64,000 nucleotides of DNA, taken from assembly GCA_036557785.1 (NCBI GenBank), contig DATBGZ010000082.1, positions 62,001 through 126,000 on the forward strand, read 5' to 3'. The notes under the pieces are model-generated. The model was not told the origin of the DNA. It worked only from the letters and a program-made list of their open reading frames with translations, and made no database searches. This DNA comes from DATBGZ01 sp036557785 (GTDB lineage Bacteria > Actinomycetota > Actinomycetes > Mycobacteriales > Micromonosporaceae). Shown piece by piece: positions 42,663 through 51,034 of the stretch (the stretch's first letter is position 1; each line of letters begins with the position of its first letter). The position numbers and the translations under genes were made by a program.

Positions 42663-43225
42663 TGTTCGAGCGCTTCACCCGGCCCGCGCGAACCGCCGTC
42701 GTCGACGCGAAGGCGCGGGCGCGAGAACTTGGTCACCGCAACGTGGGCACCGAGCACCTGCTGCTGGCCCTCACCGAGACCGACGGCGGCGCCGGCCCGA
42801 TCCTGCGCGATGCCGGCATGACACCAGCCGGCGTGCGAGCCGCCATCGCCCGGCTGGTCGGAACGCCCGGGGTGATCAGCGACGAGGATGCCGCCGCGGT
42901 CGGGCGCATCGGCATCGACATCCATGCCGTGCGGGCGAAGATCGAGGAATCGTTCGGCCCCGGCGCGTTCGACCTCGAACCGCCTCGCGCCGGTCGCTTC
43001 GGCCGCAGGGCCGGCGGCCCGTTCAGCCCACGGTCGAAGAAGGTGCTCGAGCTGGCGTTGCGCGAGGCGATCCGGCTGCGGCACACCACCATCGGCACCG
43101 AGCACCTGCTCCTCGGCCTGATTCGTGAGGGGCAGGGCCTCGCCGCCCGGATCCTGGCCGACGCCGGAGTCGACCCGGCCGCCCTGCGACGCGACATCGA
43201 AGCCTCCCTGCGCGCGGCCGCCTGA
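42662..43225 (+). CDS. Clp N-terminal (double Clp repeat) domain protein
   Basis: The 187-residue protein consists of two Clp-N repeats, F-T-R-P-A-R-T-A-V-V-D-A-K-A-R-A at the start with G-H-R-N-V-G-T-E-H-L-L-L-A-L, and F-S-P-R-S-K-K-V-L-E-L-A-L-R-E-A with I-G-T-E-H-L-L-L-G-L-I-R-E-G. In ClpA/ClpC this domain binds adaptors and substrates; here no AAA module follows, so it is a free Clp-N protein. With the adjacent HTH protein it may form a stress-responsive adaptor or regulator pair, which is inference. It overlaps the HTH stop by one base. Confidence 0.83.
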   Translation: MFERFTRPARTAVVDAKARARELGHRNVGTEHLLLALTETDGGAGPILRDAGMTPAGVRAAIARLVGTPGVISDEDAAAVGRIGIDIHAVRAKIEESFGPGAFDLEPPRAGRFGRRAGGPFSPRSKKVLELALREAIRLRHTTIGTEHLLLGLIREGQGLAARILADAGVDPAALRRDIEASLRAAA

Positions 43226-43368
43226 GACGCCCCCGCGGGGTCCTCGACCGTGCCCGAACGACCCGAGCCCCGCGGGTCCATGGGCACTGGAGGAAAGCGT
43301 CGTCCTGCTCGATCGTGACGGTGGAAACGCTCCCAACGACCCATCCGCGCACTGTGGGCGGGTTTCCG

Positions 43369-43398
43369 TTGAACTTGTACGGTCTGTAGCCGTACGGT
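43369..43398 (+). promoter_or_regulatory. candidate ppdK promoter with embedded palindrome
   Basis: -35 TTGAAC (43369-43374) and -10 TACGGT (43393-43398) are 18 bases apart. A perfect dyad GTACGG-N7-CCGTAC (43377-43395) fills the spacer and overlaps the -10, as an operator would. The rest of the 276-base gap from 43226 holds nothing that I can name. Confidence 0.45.
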
Positions 43399-43501
43399 GA
43401 CGCGTACATCGCGGGGCTGCGGGCGGCGGGGGCGTCCGGAACGTCGGGCTCGCTGTCGTGCGAGTCACGGGCAGGAAGGGCACGGGCGCAAGGAGGCGAA
43501 C

Positions 43502-46219
43502 GTGACGCAGCTGGCAACACGGGAGCGTGCGCGACTGGCGGCCACCAAGGCTCGCAAGTACGTCTATGGCTTCGCCGAGGGCAACAAGGACCTGAAGGAC
43601 CTGTTGGGTGGCAAGGGAGCCAACCTTGCCGAGATGACCAACCTCGGTCTGCCGGTGCCACCCGGTTTCACGATCACCACAGAGGCGTGCCGGACCTACC
43701 TCGCCACGGGCTCCACACCCTCCGAACTGGACGGTGAGGTGGCCGACCATCTGGCCCGGCTGGAAGCGACCATGGGCCGCCGGCTGGGCGACCCGGACGA
43801 TCCGCTGCTCGTCTCAGTCCGCTCAGGCGCGAAGTTCTCCATGCCAGGCATGATGGAGACGGTCCTCAATGTCGGCCTCAACGACCGTAGCGTGCACGCA
43901 CTTGCCCGGCAGGCCAACGGAAACGACAGGTTCGCCTGGGACTCCTATCGGCGGCTGATCCACATGTTCGGCAAGACCGTCAGCCAGGTGCCGGACGAGG
44001 CGTTCGAAGAGGCGCTGGACGAGGCGAAGCGGGCCAAGGGCACGGACAGCGACCTGGGGCTCGACGCCGGCGACCTGCGCTCGCTCGTGACGCGCTTCAA
44101 GGAGATCTTCGCCGGGCACACCGGATCAGAGTTCCCGCAGGATCCCCGCGAGCAGCTCAGCCGCGCGATCGAGGCGGTCTTCCAGTCGTGGAACGCCCCG
44201 CGAGCGGTCGTCTACCGGCGCCAGGAGCATATTCCGGTCGACCTCGGCACCGCGGTCAACGTGATGGCGATGGTCTTTGGCAACCTCGGCCCGGACTCCG
44301 GCACGGGCGTGGCGTTCACCCGGGATCCCGCCAGCGGAGCGCAGGGGGTCTACGGCGACTACCTGGCCAACGCACAGGGCGAGGACGTCGTCGCCGGGAT
44401 CCGCAACACGGTGCCCTTGCAGGACCTGGCGCACCTGGACCCGGCGAGTTTTGCCGAGCTGCTGCAGATCATGTCCACATTGGAGAAGCACTACAAGGAC
44501 CTGTGCGACATCGAGTTCACGATCGAGCACGGCAAGCTCTGGATGCTGCAGACCCGCGTGGGCAAGCGCACACCGGCCGCGGCGTTCGTCATCGCGGCCC
44601 AGCTCGTGGACGAGGGGCTCATCGATGCCGATGAGGGCCTGCGGCGGGTGACGGGGCAGCAGCTCGCCCAGCTCATGTTCCCCACCTTTGACCTGCGGGG
44701 GGACCCGTCGCCGATCGCGCGCGGCGTCGCCGCGTCCCCCGGCGCCGCGGTCGGGCGTGCGGTCTTCGACTCTGAGCGAGCCGCGCACGTCGCGGCGGGC
44801 GGTGAGCGGGTGATCCTGGTCCGCCGGGAGACCAACCCCGACGACTTGCCGGGAATGCTTGCGGCGCAAGGGATCCTCACCTCACGGGGCGGCAAGACGT
44901 CACACGCCGCCGTGGTCGCCCGAGGCATGGGCAAGACCTGCGTCTGCGGTGCCGAGGCGATCGACGTCGACTACCACAAGCGCTCGTTCACAGTGGACGG
45001 TCTGGTCGTCGCGGAGGGGGAGCTGATCTCGATCGACGGAACCAGCGGCAAGGTCTACGCGGGCGAGCTGCCGGTGCGGGCCCCGACGGTGGTGCGCTAC
45101 TTCGAGGGCGAGCTCGGGGCCGACGCGGACCCGGTGGTGGCCGCCGTGCACAGGTTCCTCAGCCATGCCGACCGGAGGCGGCGGCTCGGCGTGTGGGCCA
45201 ACGCCGACACGCCGGACGACGCGGCACGCGCCCGACGCTTCGGCGCAGCCGGGATCGGGCTGTGCCGCACCGAGCACATGTTTCTCGGCGACCGTCGTGA
45301 GATCGTCGAGCGACTGATCCTCGCCACCACGCCGGAGCAGCAAGGTCGCGCCCTGGCCGACCTGCTCCCGCTGCAGCGGGAGGACTTCGTCGGGATCTTG
45401 CGGGCGATGGACGGGCTCCCCGTCACGATCAGGCTCATCGATCCTCCCCTGCACGAGTTCCTGCCGGCCCTGGATGCGCTGGCCGCGAAGGTCGCCGTCG
45501 CCGAAGCGCTCGGGCAGGACCCGGGCCGGGATGGCCTGCTGCTCACCGCGGTGCGCCGCATGCACGAGGAGAACCCGATGCTCGGCCTGCGCGGAGTCCG
45601 CCTGGGCCTGGTGGTCCCGGGGCTGTTCGCGATGCAGGTGCGGGCCGTCGCTGAGGCGGCTGCGACGGTGCGGTCCGAGGGCGGTGACCCGAGACCCGAG
45701 ATCATGGTGCCGCTGGTCGGGGCCGTGCAGGAGCTCGCGACCGTACGCGCCGAGGTGCTGCGGGTGCTCGACGAGGTTGCCCACGGCACCGGCATAGACG
45801 TCGAGGCCTCGATCGGCACGATGATCGAGGTGCCGCGGGCGGCGCTCACGTCGGGCGAGATCGCGCGGGAGGCTCAGTTCTTCTCCTTCGGCACCAACGA
45901 CCTGACCCAGATGGGCTGGGGCTTCTCCCGCGACGACGTCGAGGGGTCGTTCTTCTCCCGGTACCTCGAGCTGGGGATCTTCGGGGTGTCTCCGTTCGAG
46001 TCCATCGATCGGGAGGGCATCGGCCGCCTGATCCGGATCTCGGTCGCCGAGGGGCGCGCCGCCCGCCCGGATCTGAAGATCGGCATCTGCGGTGAGCACG
46101 GCGGAGACCCCGACTCGGTGCACTTCTTCGACGAGGTCGGCCTGGACTACGTCTCGTGCTCGCCGTTCCGCGTGCCGGTGGCCCGGCTCGAGGCCGGGCG
46201 GGCCGCCGCGCTGAGCTGA
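43502..46219 (+). CDS. ppdK: pyruvate, phosphate dikinase
   Basis: The 905-residue enzyme interconverts pyruvate, ATP and Pi with PEP, AMP and PPi. The ATP-grasp N-domain begins with L-L-G-G-K-G-A-N-L-A-E-M and V-R-S-G-A-K-F-S-M-P-G-M-M, the phospho-carrier histidine is His468 in G-G-K-T-S-H-A-A-V-V, and the C-terminal PEP/pyruvate barrel includes G-L-C-R-T-E-H-M-F and K-I-G-I-C-G-E-H-G-G. The GTG at 43502 has AAGGAGG upstream; an earlier in-frame start adds about 35 residues without family support. Its length is normal for bacterial PPDK. Confidence 0.95.
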   Translation: MTQLATRERARLAATKARKYVYGFAEGNKDLKDLLGGKGANLAEMTNLGLPVPPGFTITTEACRTYLATGSTPSELDGEVADHLARLEATMGRRLGDPDDPLLVSVRSGAKFSMPGMMETVLNVGLNDRSVHALARQANGNDRFAWDSYRRLIHMFGKTVSQVPDEAFEEALDEAKRAKGTDSDLGLDAGDLRSLVTRFKEIFAGHTGSEFPQDPREQLSRAIEAVFQSWNAPRAVVYRRQEHIPVDLGTAVNVMAMVFGNLGPDSGTGVAFTRDPASGAQGVYGDYLANAQGEDVVAGIRNTVPLQDLAHLDPASFAELLQIMSTLEKHYKDLCDIEFTIEHGKLWMLQTRVGKRTPAAAFVIAAQLVDEGLIDADEGLRRVTGQQLAQLMFPTFDLRGDPSPIARGVAASPGAAVGRAVFDSERAAHVAAGGERVILVRRETNPDDLPGMLAAQGILTSRGGKTSHAAVVARGMGKTCVCGAEAIDVDYHKRSFTVDGLVVAEGELISIDGTSGKVYAGELPVRAPTVVRYFEGELGADADPVVAAVHRFLSHADRRRRLGVWANADTPDDAARARRFGAAGIGLCRTEHMFLGDRREIVERLILATTPEQQGRALADLLPLQREDFVGILRAMDGLPVTIRLIDPPLHEFLPALDALAAKVAVAEALGQDPGRDGLLLTAVRRMHEENPMLGLRGVRLGLVVPGLFAMQVRAVAEAAATVRSEGGDPRPEIMVPLVGAVQELATVRAEVLRVLDEVAHGTGIDVEASIGTMIEVPRAALTSGEIAREAQFFSFGTNDLTQMGWGFSRDDVEGSFFSRYLELGIFGVSPFESIDREGIGRLIRISVAEGRAARPDLKIGICGEHGGDPDSVHFFDEVGLDYVSCSPFRVPVARLEAGRAAALS

Positions 46220-46281
46220 GCCGGCACGCAATGGTACGTGTTGGGGCGTGGTGAGCGCAGGGCCGACCGGTCGGCGCAGGC

Positions 46282-46287
46282 TAGGCT
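46282..46287 (+). promoter_or_regulatory. -10 element of a leaderless promoter
   Basis: TAGGCT ends six bases before the GTG at 46294, with no ribosome binding site. Confidence 0.4.
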
Positions 46288-46293
46288 CGGCCC

Positions 46294-47406
46294 GTGTCAG
46301 ATCAGCACGTCGGAGTGCGGCGGCGGCGCTCACGCGTTCCCTGGCAACGCATCGTTCCGCTCACCGCGGGGCTCGCCGTGGTCGTGTGGGCACTGGCGCT
46401 CAGTGAGCCCGAACGCCAGCCGGATCAGACCAACTCGCCGGTTGCCGTGGTGCCCTCATGGAACGGTCCAGCCACGGTCGACCTGCCCGGCGTGCTCGAC
46501 GATGGCTCCAGCTACGAGCCGCGGCTCTTCCTCGACCCCGCGACCTCGGTGGGGGTAGCGACCACGACGGATGGCGCCGTACGGGTCATCATGGCGAAGG
46601 CCCCGGGGTCGTTCACGGCCCTGCATTCCCGTCCCGCGGCCGACCACGCGCAGGTCAACGGGTTCGCGGTCGACGGCGACACGCTCGTGTGGATGGAGTC
46701 CACCGCGCGCGGCGGCTCAGCGACGACGACGGCGCTGTGGCGGGCCAACCTGAAGTCCACGAGGTCGCCGGTCCAGGTCACCACGAACACCGGGGACGTG
46801 AACTTCTCCGGCCTGGCCACCGATGTCGTGATCCGCGACGGGCGGGTGACCTGGACGTCCGTGGGATCCGACGAGCCCGCGCGCACCCAGGTGCGCTCGG
46901 TGCCGGTGGGCGGTGGACAGGTCGGCATCCGTCCGCTCACTGGGGAGTTCCTGCTCACCACGCCGCCGTGGGCGGTGAGCGTGCCGGCCGGTCCCGGTAG
47001 TCCGGTGACGCTGCAGAACCTGGACACGGATAAACGTGTGAACGTCACGACCGTCGCCGGCGAGGCCGCGACGTGCGACCCGACCTGGTGCCGGGTGACG
47101 GTCGCCGGCGATGCCGGGCTGGTCGGTATCGACCTCATGCATCCCGACGGCTCCGGGCGGGTCCGCGTCGCCGGTCCCGAGGCGACGCCGACCATCGGGG
47201 ACGCGACGCTGCTCGATCGGTACGTGCCGCTCGCGGTCGACCGTGCCGACGGGGTGGGGCTCAGCCTCTACGACGTGAGCACGGGCCGGACCCAACTGGT
47301 CGCGCAGCGCGCCGCGAACGTGGGCGGGCGCGGCGCGATCCTGTGGTGGTCGACCGGGGTCGGCAGCGGGGTGGTCTGGCACGCGCTCGACCTGAGCCGG
47401 GTCTAG
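46294..47406 (+). CDS. membrane-anchored beta-propeller-like protein, hypothetical
   Basis: The 370-residue protein has an N-terminal membrane anchor at about 17-36 (I-V-P-L-T-A-G-L-A-V-V-V-W-A-L-A-L) preceded by Arg-rich residues, and an extracytoplasmic region of repeated strand motifs (V-N-G-F-A-V-D-G-D-T-L-V-W-M-E, V-V-I-R-D-G-R-V-T-W-T and W-A-V-S-V), like blades of a beta-propeller. Two cysteines (C-D-P-T-W-C) sit close together in the middle. Family not recognised. It lies 12 bases before dgt, so the two may be co-transcribed. Confidence 0.68.
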   Translation: MSDQHVGVRRRRSRVPWQRIVPLTAGLAVVVWALALSEPERQPDQTNSPVAVVPSWNGPATVDLPGVLDDGSSYEPRLFLDPATSVGVATTTDGAVRVIMAKAPGSFTALHSRPAADHAQVNGFAVDGDTLVWMESTARGGSATTTALWRANLKSTRSPVQVTTNTGDVNFSGLATDVVIRDGRVTWTSVGSDEPARTQVRSVPVGGGQVGIRPLTGEFLLTTPPWAVSVPAGPGSPVTLQNLDTDKRVNVTTVAGEAATCDPTWCRVTVAGDAGLVGIDLMHPDGSGRVRVAGPEATPTIGDATLLDRYVPLAVDRADGVGLSLYDVSTGRTQLVAQRAANVGGRGAILWWSTGVGSGVVWHALDLSRV

Positions 47407-47418
47407 GCGAGGTCGACG

Positions 47419-48678
47419 ATGAGCGACATCGATGAATGGGACGCGCAGCGCTACGTCGACGAGCAGCGCAAAGAGTCCGACGGCGACTGGCGGGGCCCGT
47501 TCGCCAGAGACCGGGCCCGGGTGCTGCACTCCGCCGCGTTCCGGCGCCTGGCGGCCAAGACCCAGGTGCACTCCGATCCCCAGACGGGAGCCGGATTCCT
47601 GCGCACCCGGCTCACCCACTCGCTGGAGGTGGCGCAGATCGCCCGGGAGATGGGCTCGGTGCTGGGCTGCGACCCGGATGTCGTCGACACCGCGGGGCTC
47701 GCGCACGACCTCGGCCATCCGCCGTTCGGCCACAACGGCGAGCAGGCGCTGGATGAGGTCGCCGCCGAGTGCGGCGGCTTCGAGGGCAACGCGCAGACGC
47801 TGCGGCTGCTCAGCCGGCTGGAGGCGAAGATCGTCGGCCCGGATGGCGCATCGGCGGGGCTCAACCTCACCCGGGCCAGCCTCGACGCGGCGTGCAAGTA
47901 CCCGTGGGCGCGACGACCCGGCGAGCGCAAGTTCGGCGTGTACGCCGATGACCGTCCGGTCTTCGACTGGTTTCGCGACGGCGTGCCGGCGCCGGTCGAC
48001 CAGGCGCCGCGACGCAGCATCGAGGCACAGGTCATGGACTGGGCCGACGACGTCGCCTACTCGGTGCATGACGTGGAGGACGGCATCATCAGTGGTCACG
48101 TGCAGTTGTCGCTGGCGATGCGGGATGCCGACGAGCGGGCCGCGCTGTGCCGGGATGTCGCCGAGGTGTACTCCAGCCTGACCCCGGACGAGCTGGGCGA
48201 GGTGCTGGCGGAACTGCTCGCGGAGCCGGCGTTGCGTGCGGTGGCCCGGTTCGACGGTTCGGCATCGGCGCTGGTGGCGCTCAAGGGCCTGGCGAGCCTG
48301 CTCATCGGGCGCTTCGCCACGGCGGCGATCCGGGCGACTTGGCAGCGGTACGGCACGGCACCGTCGCGTCGCTACGACGCCGACCTCGTGGTCCCCCGGA
48401 CGGCACGCGCGCAGTGCGCCCTGCTCAAGGGCATCGCTCTTCGCTACGTGATGCGGGGCGCGGGGTCGGCGGTGCGCTACGAACGCGAGCGAGAGGTGCT
48501 CCGCGAGCTGGTCGCCGCGCTCGTGGCGCGGGGAGCGGATGCGCTCGACCCCGTCTTCGCGCCGCTGCACCGCCAGGCCGGCGACGCCGCCGCCGCGCTG
48601 CGGGTGGTGATCGACCAGGTCGCTTCCCTGACCGACCAGGCCGCCCTGGCCTGGCACGCCCGCCTGCGCGCCGGGTGA
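47419..48678 (+). CDS. dgt: deoxyguanosinetriphosphate triphosphohydrolase-like HD protein
   Basis: The 419-residue HD-domain enzyme hydrolyses dNTPs (typically dGTP) to deoxynucleoside and triphosphate. The metal-binding set is seen in R-L-T-H-S-L-E-V-A-Q-I-A and G-L-A-H-D-L-G-H-P-P-F-G-H-N-G-E, with the third region around M-D-W-A-D-D-V-A-Y-S-V-H-D-V-E-D. Near the start R-D-R-A-R-V-L-H-S-A-A-F-R-R-L is the conserved dGTPase block. The ATG at 47419 follows GCGAGG. Length and motifs are normal for actinobacteria. Confidence 0.92.
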   Translation: MSDIDEWDAQRYVDEQRKESDGDWRGPFARDRARVLHSAAFRRLAAKTQVHSDPQTGAGFLRTRLTHSLEVAQIAREMGSVLGCDPDVVDTAGLAHDLGHPPFGHNGEQALDEVAAECGGFEGNAQTLRLLSRLEAKIVGPDGASAGLNLTRASLDAACKYPWARRPGERKFGVYADDRPVFDWFRDGVPAPVDQAPRRSIEAQVMDWADDVAYSVHDVEDGIISGHVQLSLAMRDADERAALCRDVAEVYSSLTPDELGEVLAELLAEPALRAVARFDGSASALVALKGLASLLIGRFATAAIRATWQRYGTAPSRRYDADLVVPRTARAQCALLKGIALRYVMRGAGSAVRYEREREVLRELVAALVARGADALDPVFAPLHRQAGDAAAALRVVIDQVASLTDQAALAWHARLRAG

Positions 48679-48761
48679 CTGCTACATTGCTCCGGCCGGG
48701 TCGAGCGCGTGGCCCGCTGGCGCGCCAGCAACCCGGTCTCGCCGAGGGGACGGAGGATCAC

Positions 48762-49667
48762 GTGGCGCCTGATAACCGCGGCGCACGCCGCTGGCCCCGT
48801 CGGCTGCTGGCCTCGGCCGCGGTCGGTCTGGTCGCGGCCGTGGCCACCGTGATCGGCCTCGGCGCGCCGGCGCAGGCGCACGGCCAGTTCGTCAGCTCCG
48901 ACCCGGCGGCCGGCGCCGTCGTGACCGCTCCGGTCGATGCGATCCTTATCTATTTTACGGAGAAGCCGACGTCGAACGCGTACTTCGCGGTGACCTCGCC
49001 GGACGGCGCGCGAGTGGACCGGCTGTGGTCACACGGGCCGACCATGCCGATCGACCCCGAGATCCACGAGTGGTACCACCAGCCGGACGGCAAGTGGGTG
49101 GTACGGGCCTACCGCACGGCGTACGCGGCCACCGTCCCGATCGCGTACTGGCCCAAGCAGGGCGAGTACACGGTGCAGTTCCTCTCGGTGGCGACCGACG
49201 GCGAGCCGGTCCGCGGCCAGTTCACGTTCACGTACTCGGGGCCGACCTCCGACGTGCCCGCCAACTTCAGCCCCCAGCGCAGCCAGCCGGACCCGAACCT
49301 GCTCTCCATCGCCGCCACCGACGCGCCGACGGGGCCGCCGACGGGCCCGCCCATCGAGGAGATCGTCAAGCAACAGAGCAACGGTCCCGGCGTGTGGGTG
49401 GTCTGGCTGCCGGTCGGCATCGTGGCGGCGGTCGCGGTGGCGGTCCTGGTGTTCTGGCGGGCCCGCCCGCAGCAGGCCAAGGAGATCATGGTCTCCCGGT
49501 TCGGTGGTCGCTACGCCGCGCCGGCCCAGCGCCGGCCCCGGGCAGTGCCGCCCGGCCCGGCGGTGCGACCGGCCGCGGGGCAGCGCCAGCTGCCGGGGCA
49601 GCCGCAACAGCGGACCGGCACCGGTACGGCCGTCTCGGACGAGCCGAGCGACGAGAACGGATCTTGA
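48762..49667 (+). CDS. CopC domain membrane-anchored protein
   Basis: The 301-residue protein has a signal peptide (cleavage near A-Q-A/H-G) and a mature CopC domain beginning H-G-Q-F-V-S-S-D-P-A-A-G-A-V-V. CopC binds copper in the periplasm or at the cell surface. The N-terminal His ligand is kept, but the second ligand region reads T-D-G-E-P where CopC normally has D-G-H-P, so a copper ligand is replaced by Glu. A membrane helix (V-V-W-L-P-V-G-I-V-A-A-V-A-V-A-V-L-V) near residue 215 and a Pro/Gln-rich tail follow. No CopD-type protein is adjacent. GTG start with GGAGGA. Confidence 0.8.
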   Translation: MAPDNRGARRWPRRLLASAAVGLVAAVATVIGLGAPAQAHGQFVSSDPAAGAVVTAPVDAILIYFTEKPTSNAYFAVTSPDGARVDRLWSHGPTMPIDPEIHEWYHQPDGKWVVRAYRTAYAATVPIAYWPKQGEYTVQFLSVATDGEPVRGQFTFTYSGPTSDVPANFSPQRSQPDPNLLSIAATDAPTGPPTGPPIEEIVKQQSNGPGVWVVWLPVGIVAAVAVAVLVFWRARPQQAKEIMVSRFGGRYAAPAQRRPRAVPPGPAVRPAAGQRQLPGQPQQRTGTGTAVSDEPSDENGS

Positions 49668-49710
49668 CAGTTCGGTTGTCCCGCGGCCCGAGATCAGCGA
49701 GGCTTTCGAT

Positions 49711-50997
49711 ATGGGCGACGACCGTACGTTCGTGATCGTGGGTGCCTCGCTGGCCGGGGCGAAGGCGGCGGAGGCGCTGCGCAACGAGGGCTTCGGCGGG
49801 CGGGTGGTCCTCGTGGGCGCGGAGACCCACCCACCCTACGAACGGCCCCCACTGTCGAAGGGGTACCTGCTCGGCAACGAGGAGGTCGCCAACGCGTACG
49901 TCCATGAGATCGGCTGGTATGCCGACCACGATGTCGAGCTGATTCTCGGCGCGACCGCCACCGAGGTGAACCGCGCCGATCGCATGGTCAGCCTCGACAT
50001 CGGCGGGACGCTGCACTACGACAAGCTGCTGCTGACGACCGGCTCCCGGGTCCGCGAGCTCGACCTTCCCGGCCGGGAGCTCGACGGTGTCGCCTACCTG
50101 CGCACGATGGGCGAGTCCACCCACCTGCGCGAGCGGCTGCGCGAGGGTACCCAGGTGCTCATCGTCGGGGCGGGTTGGATCGGGTTGGAGGTCGCCGCCG
50201 CGGCGCGCCAGCACGGCGCGTCGGTGCGGGTCGTCGAGGTCGACTCGCTGCCGCTGCGGCGGGTGCTCGGCGACGAGGTGGCGGCCATCTACCGCGATCT
50301 GCACCAGGCGCACGGCGTGACGTTCCATTTCGAGGCTGGTGTCCGGGAACTGGGTGGCTCGGCGGGCAAGGTGACCGACGCCGTGCTCAGCGACGGCACG
50401 GAGGTGCCCGCGGACCTGGTGCTCATCGGGGTGGGCGTCGCCCCGAACGTCGAGCTGGCGAAGGCGGCCGGGTTGGAGGTCGAGCGAGGCATCATCGTCG
50501 ATGAGTACCTGCGCACGAGCGACCCGGACATCTACGCGGCCGGTGATGTCGCGGAGTTCTGGTCGCCGCTGCTGCGCCAGCGGATCCGGGTCGAGCACTG
50601 GGCGAACGCGCTCAACGGCGGCCCGGCAGCGGCCGCGTCGATGCTCGGGCAGAACAAGCCGTACGACTGGGTGCCGTACTTCTACTCCGACCAGTACACG
50701 AGCTCTCCGCTGATCGGGATGGAGTACGGGGGCTTCGTGGCACCCGGCGGCTACGACCGGGTGGTGTTCCGCGGCTCGCCGGCGATCAGTGCAGACGCCG
50801 ACCCGGAGTTCATCGTCTTCTGGACCCAGCAGGGGCGCGTACTCGCAGGGATGAATGCGAATATCTGGGATGTGCAGGACGACCAGATCCAGCCGCTCGT
50901 CCGGGCCGGCCACGCGGGCGCCACGGTCGACCTGGCGCGCCTGGCCGATCCGTCGGTGCCGCTGACCGATCTGCTCGAGCACCGCGAGTACGCCTGA
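49711..50997 (+). CDS. ferredoxin reductase-type FAD/NAD(P) oxidoreductase
   Basis: The 428-residue protein has the FAD motif V-I-V-G-A-S-L-A-G-A-K-A-A-E-A-L-R at about 7-23 and the NAD(P) motif V-L-I-V-G-A-G-W-I-G-L-E-V-A-A near 150-164. Y-E-R-P-P-L-S-K-G-Y-L and I-Y-A-A-G-D-V-A-E-F complete the pattern of ferredoxin/rubredoxin reductases that feed P450s or ring dioxygenases. No such partner is adjacent. The ATG at 49711 has GAGG within 15 bases; longer in-frame starts overlap the CopC gene. Confidence 0.88.
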   Translation: MGDDRTFVIVGASLAGAKAAEALRNEGFGGRVVLVGAETHPPYERPPLSKGYLLGNEEVANAYVHEIGWYADHDVELILGATATEVNRADRMVSLDIGGTLHYDKLLLTTGSRVRELDLPGRELDGVAYLRTMGESTHLRERLREGTQVLIVGAGWIGLEVAAAARQHGASVRVVEVDSLPLRRVLGDEVAAIYRDLHQAHGVTFHFEAGVRELGGSAGKVTDAVLSDGTEVPADLVLIGVGVAPNVELAKAAGLEVERGIIVDEYLRTSDPDIYAAGDVAEFWSPLLRQRIRVEHWANALNGGPAAAASMLGQNKPYDWVPYFYSDQYTSSPLIGMEYGGFVAPGGYDRVVFRGSPAISADADPEFIVFWTQQGRVLAGMNANIWDVQDDQIQPLVRAGHAGATVDLARLADPSVPLTDLLEHREYA

Positions 50998-51034
50998 GCC
51001 AGCCCGCCCTCGAGCGCGGGTCAAACGCCACGGG

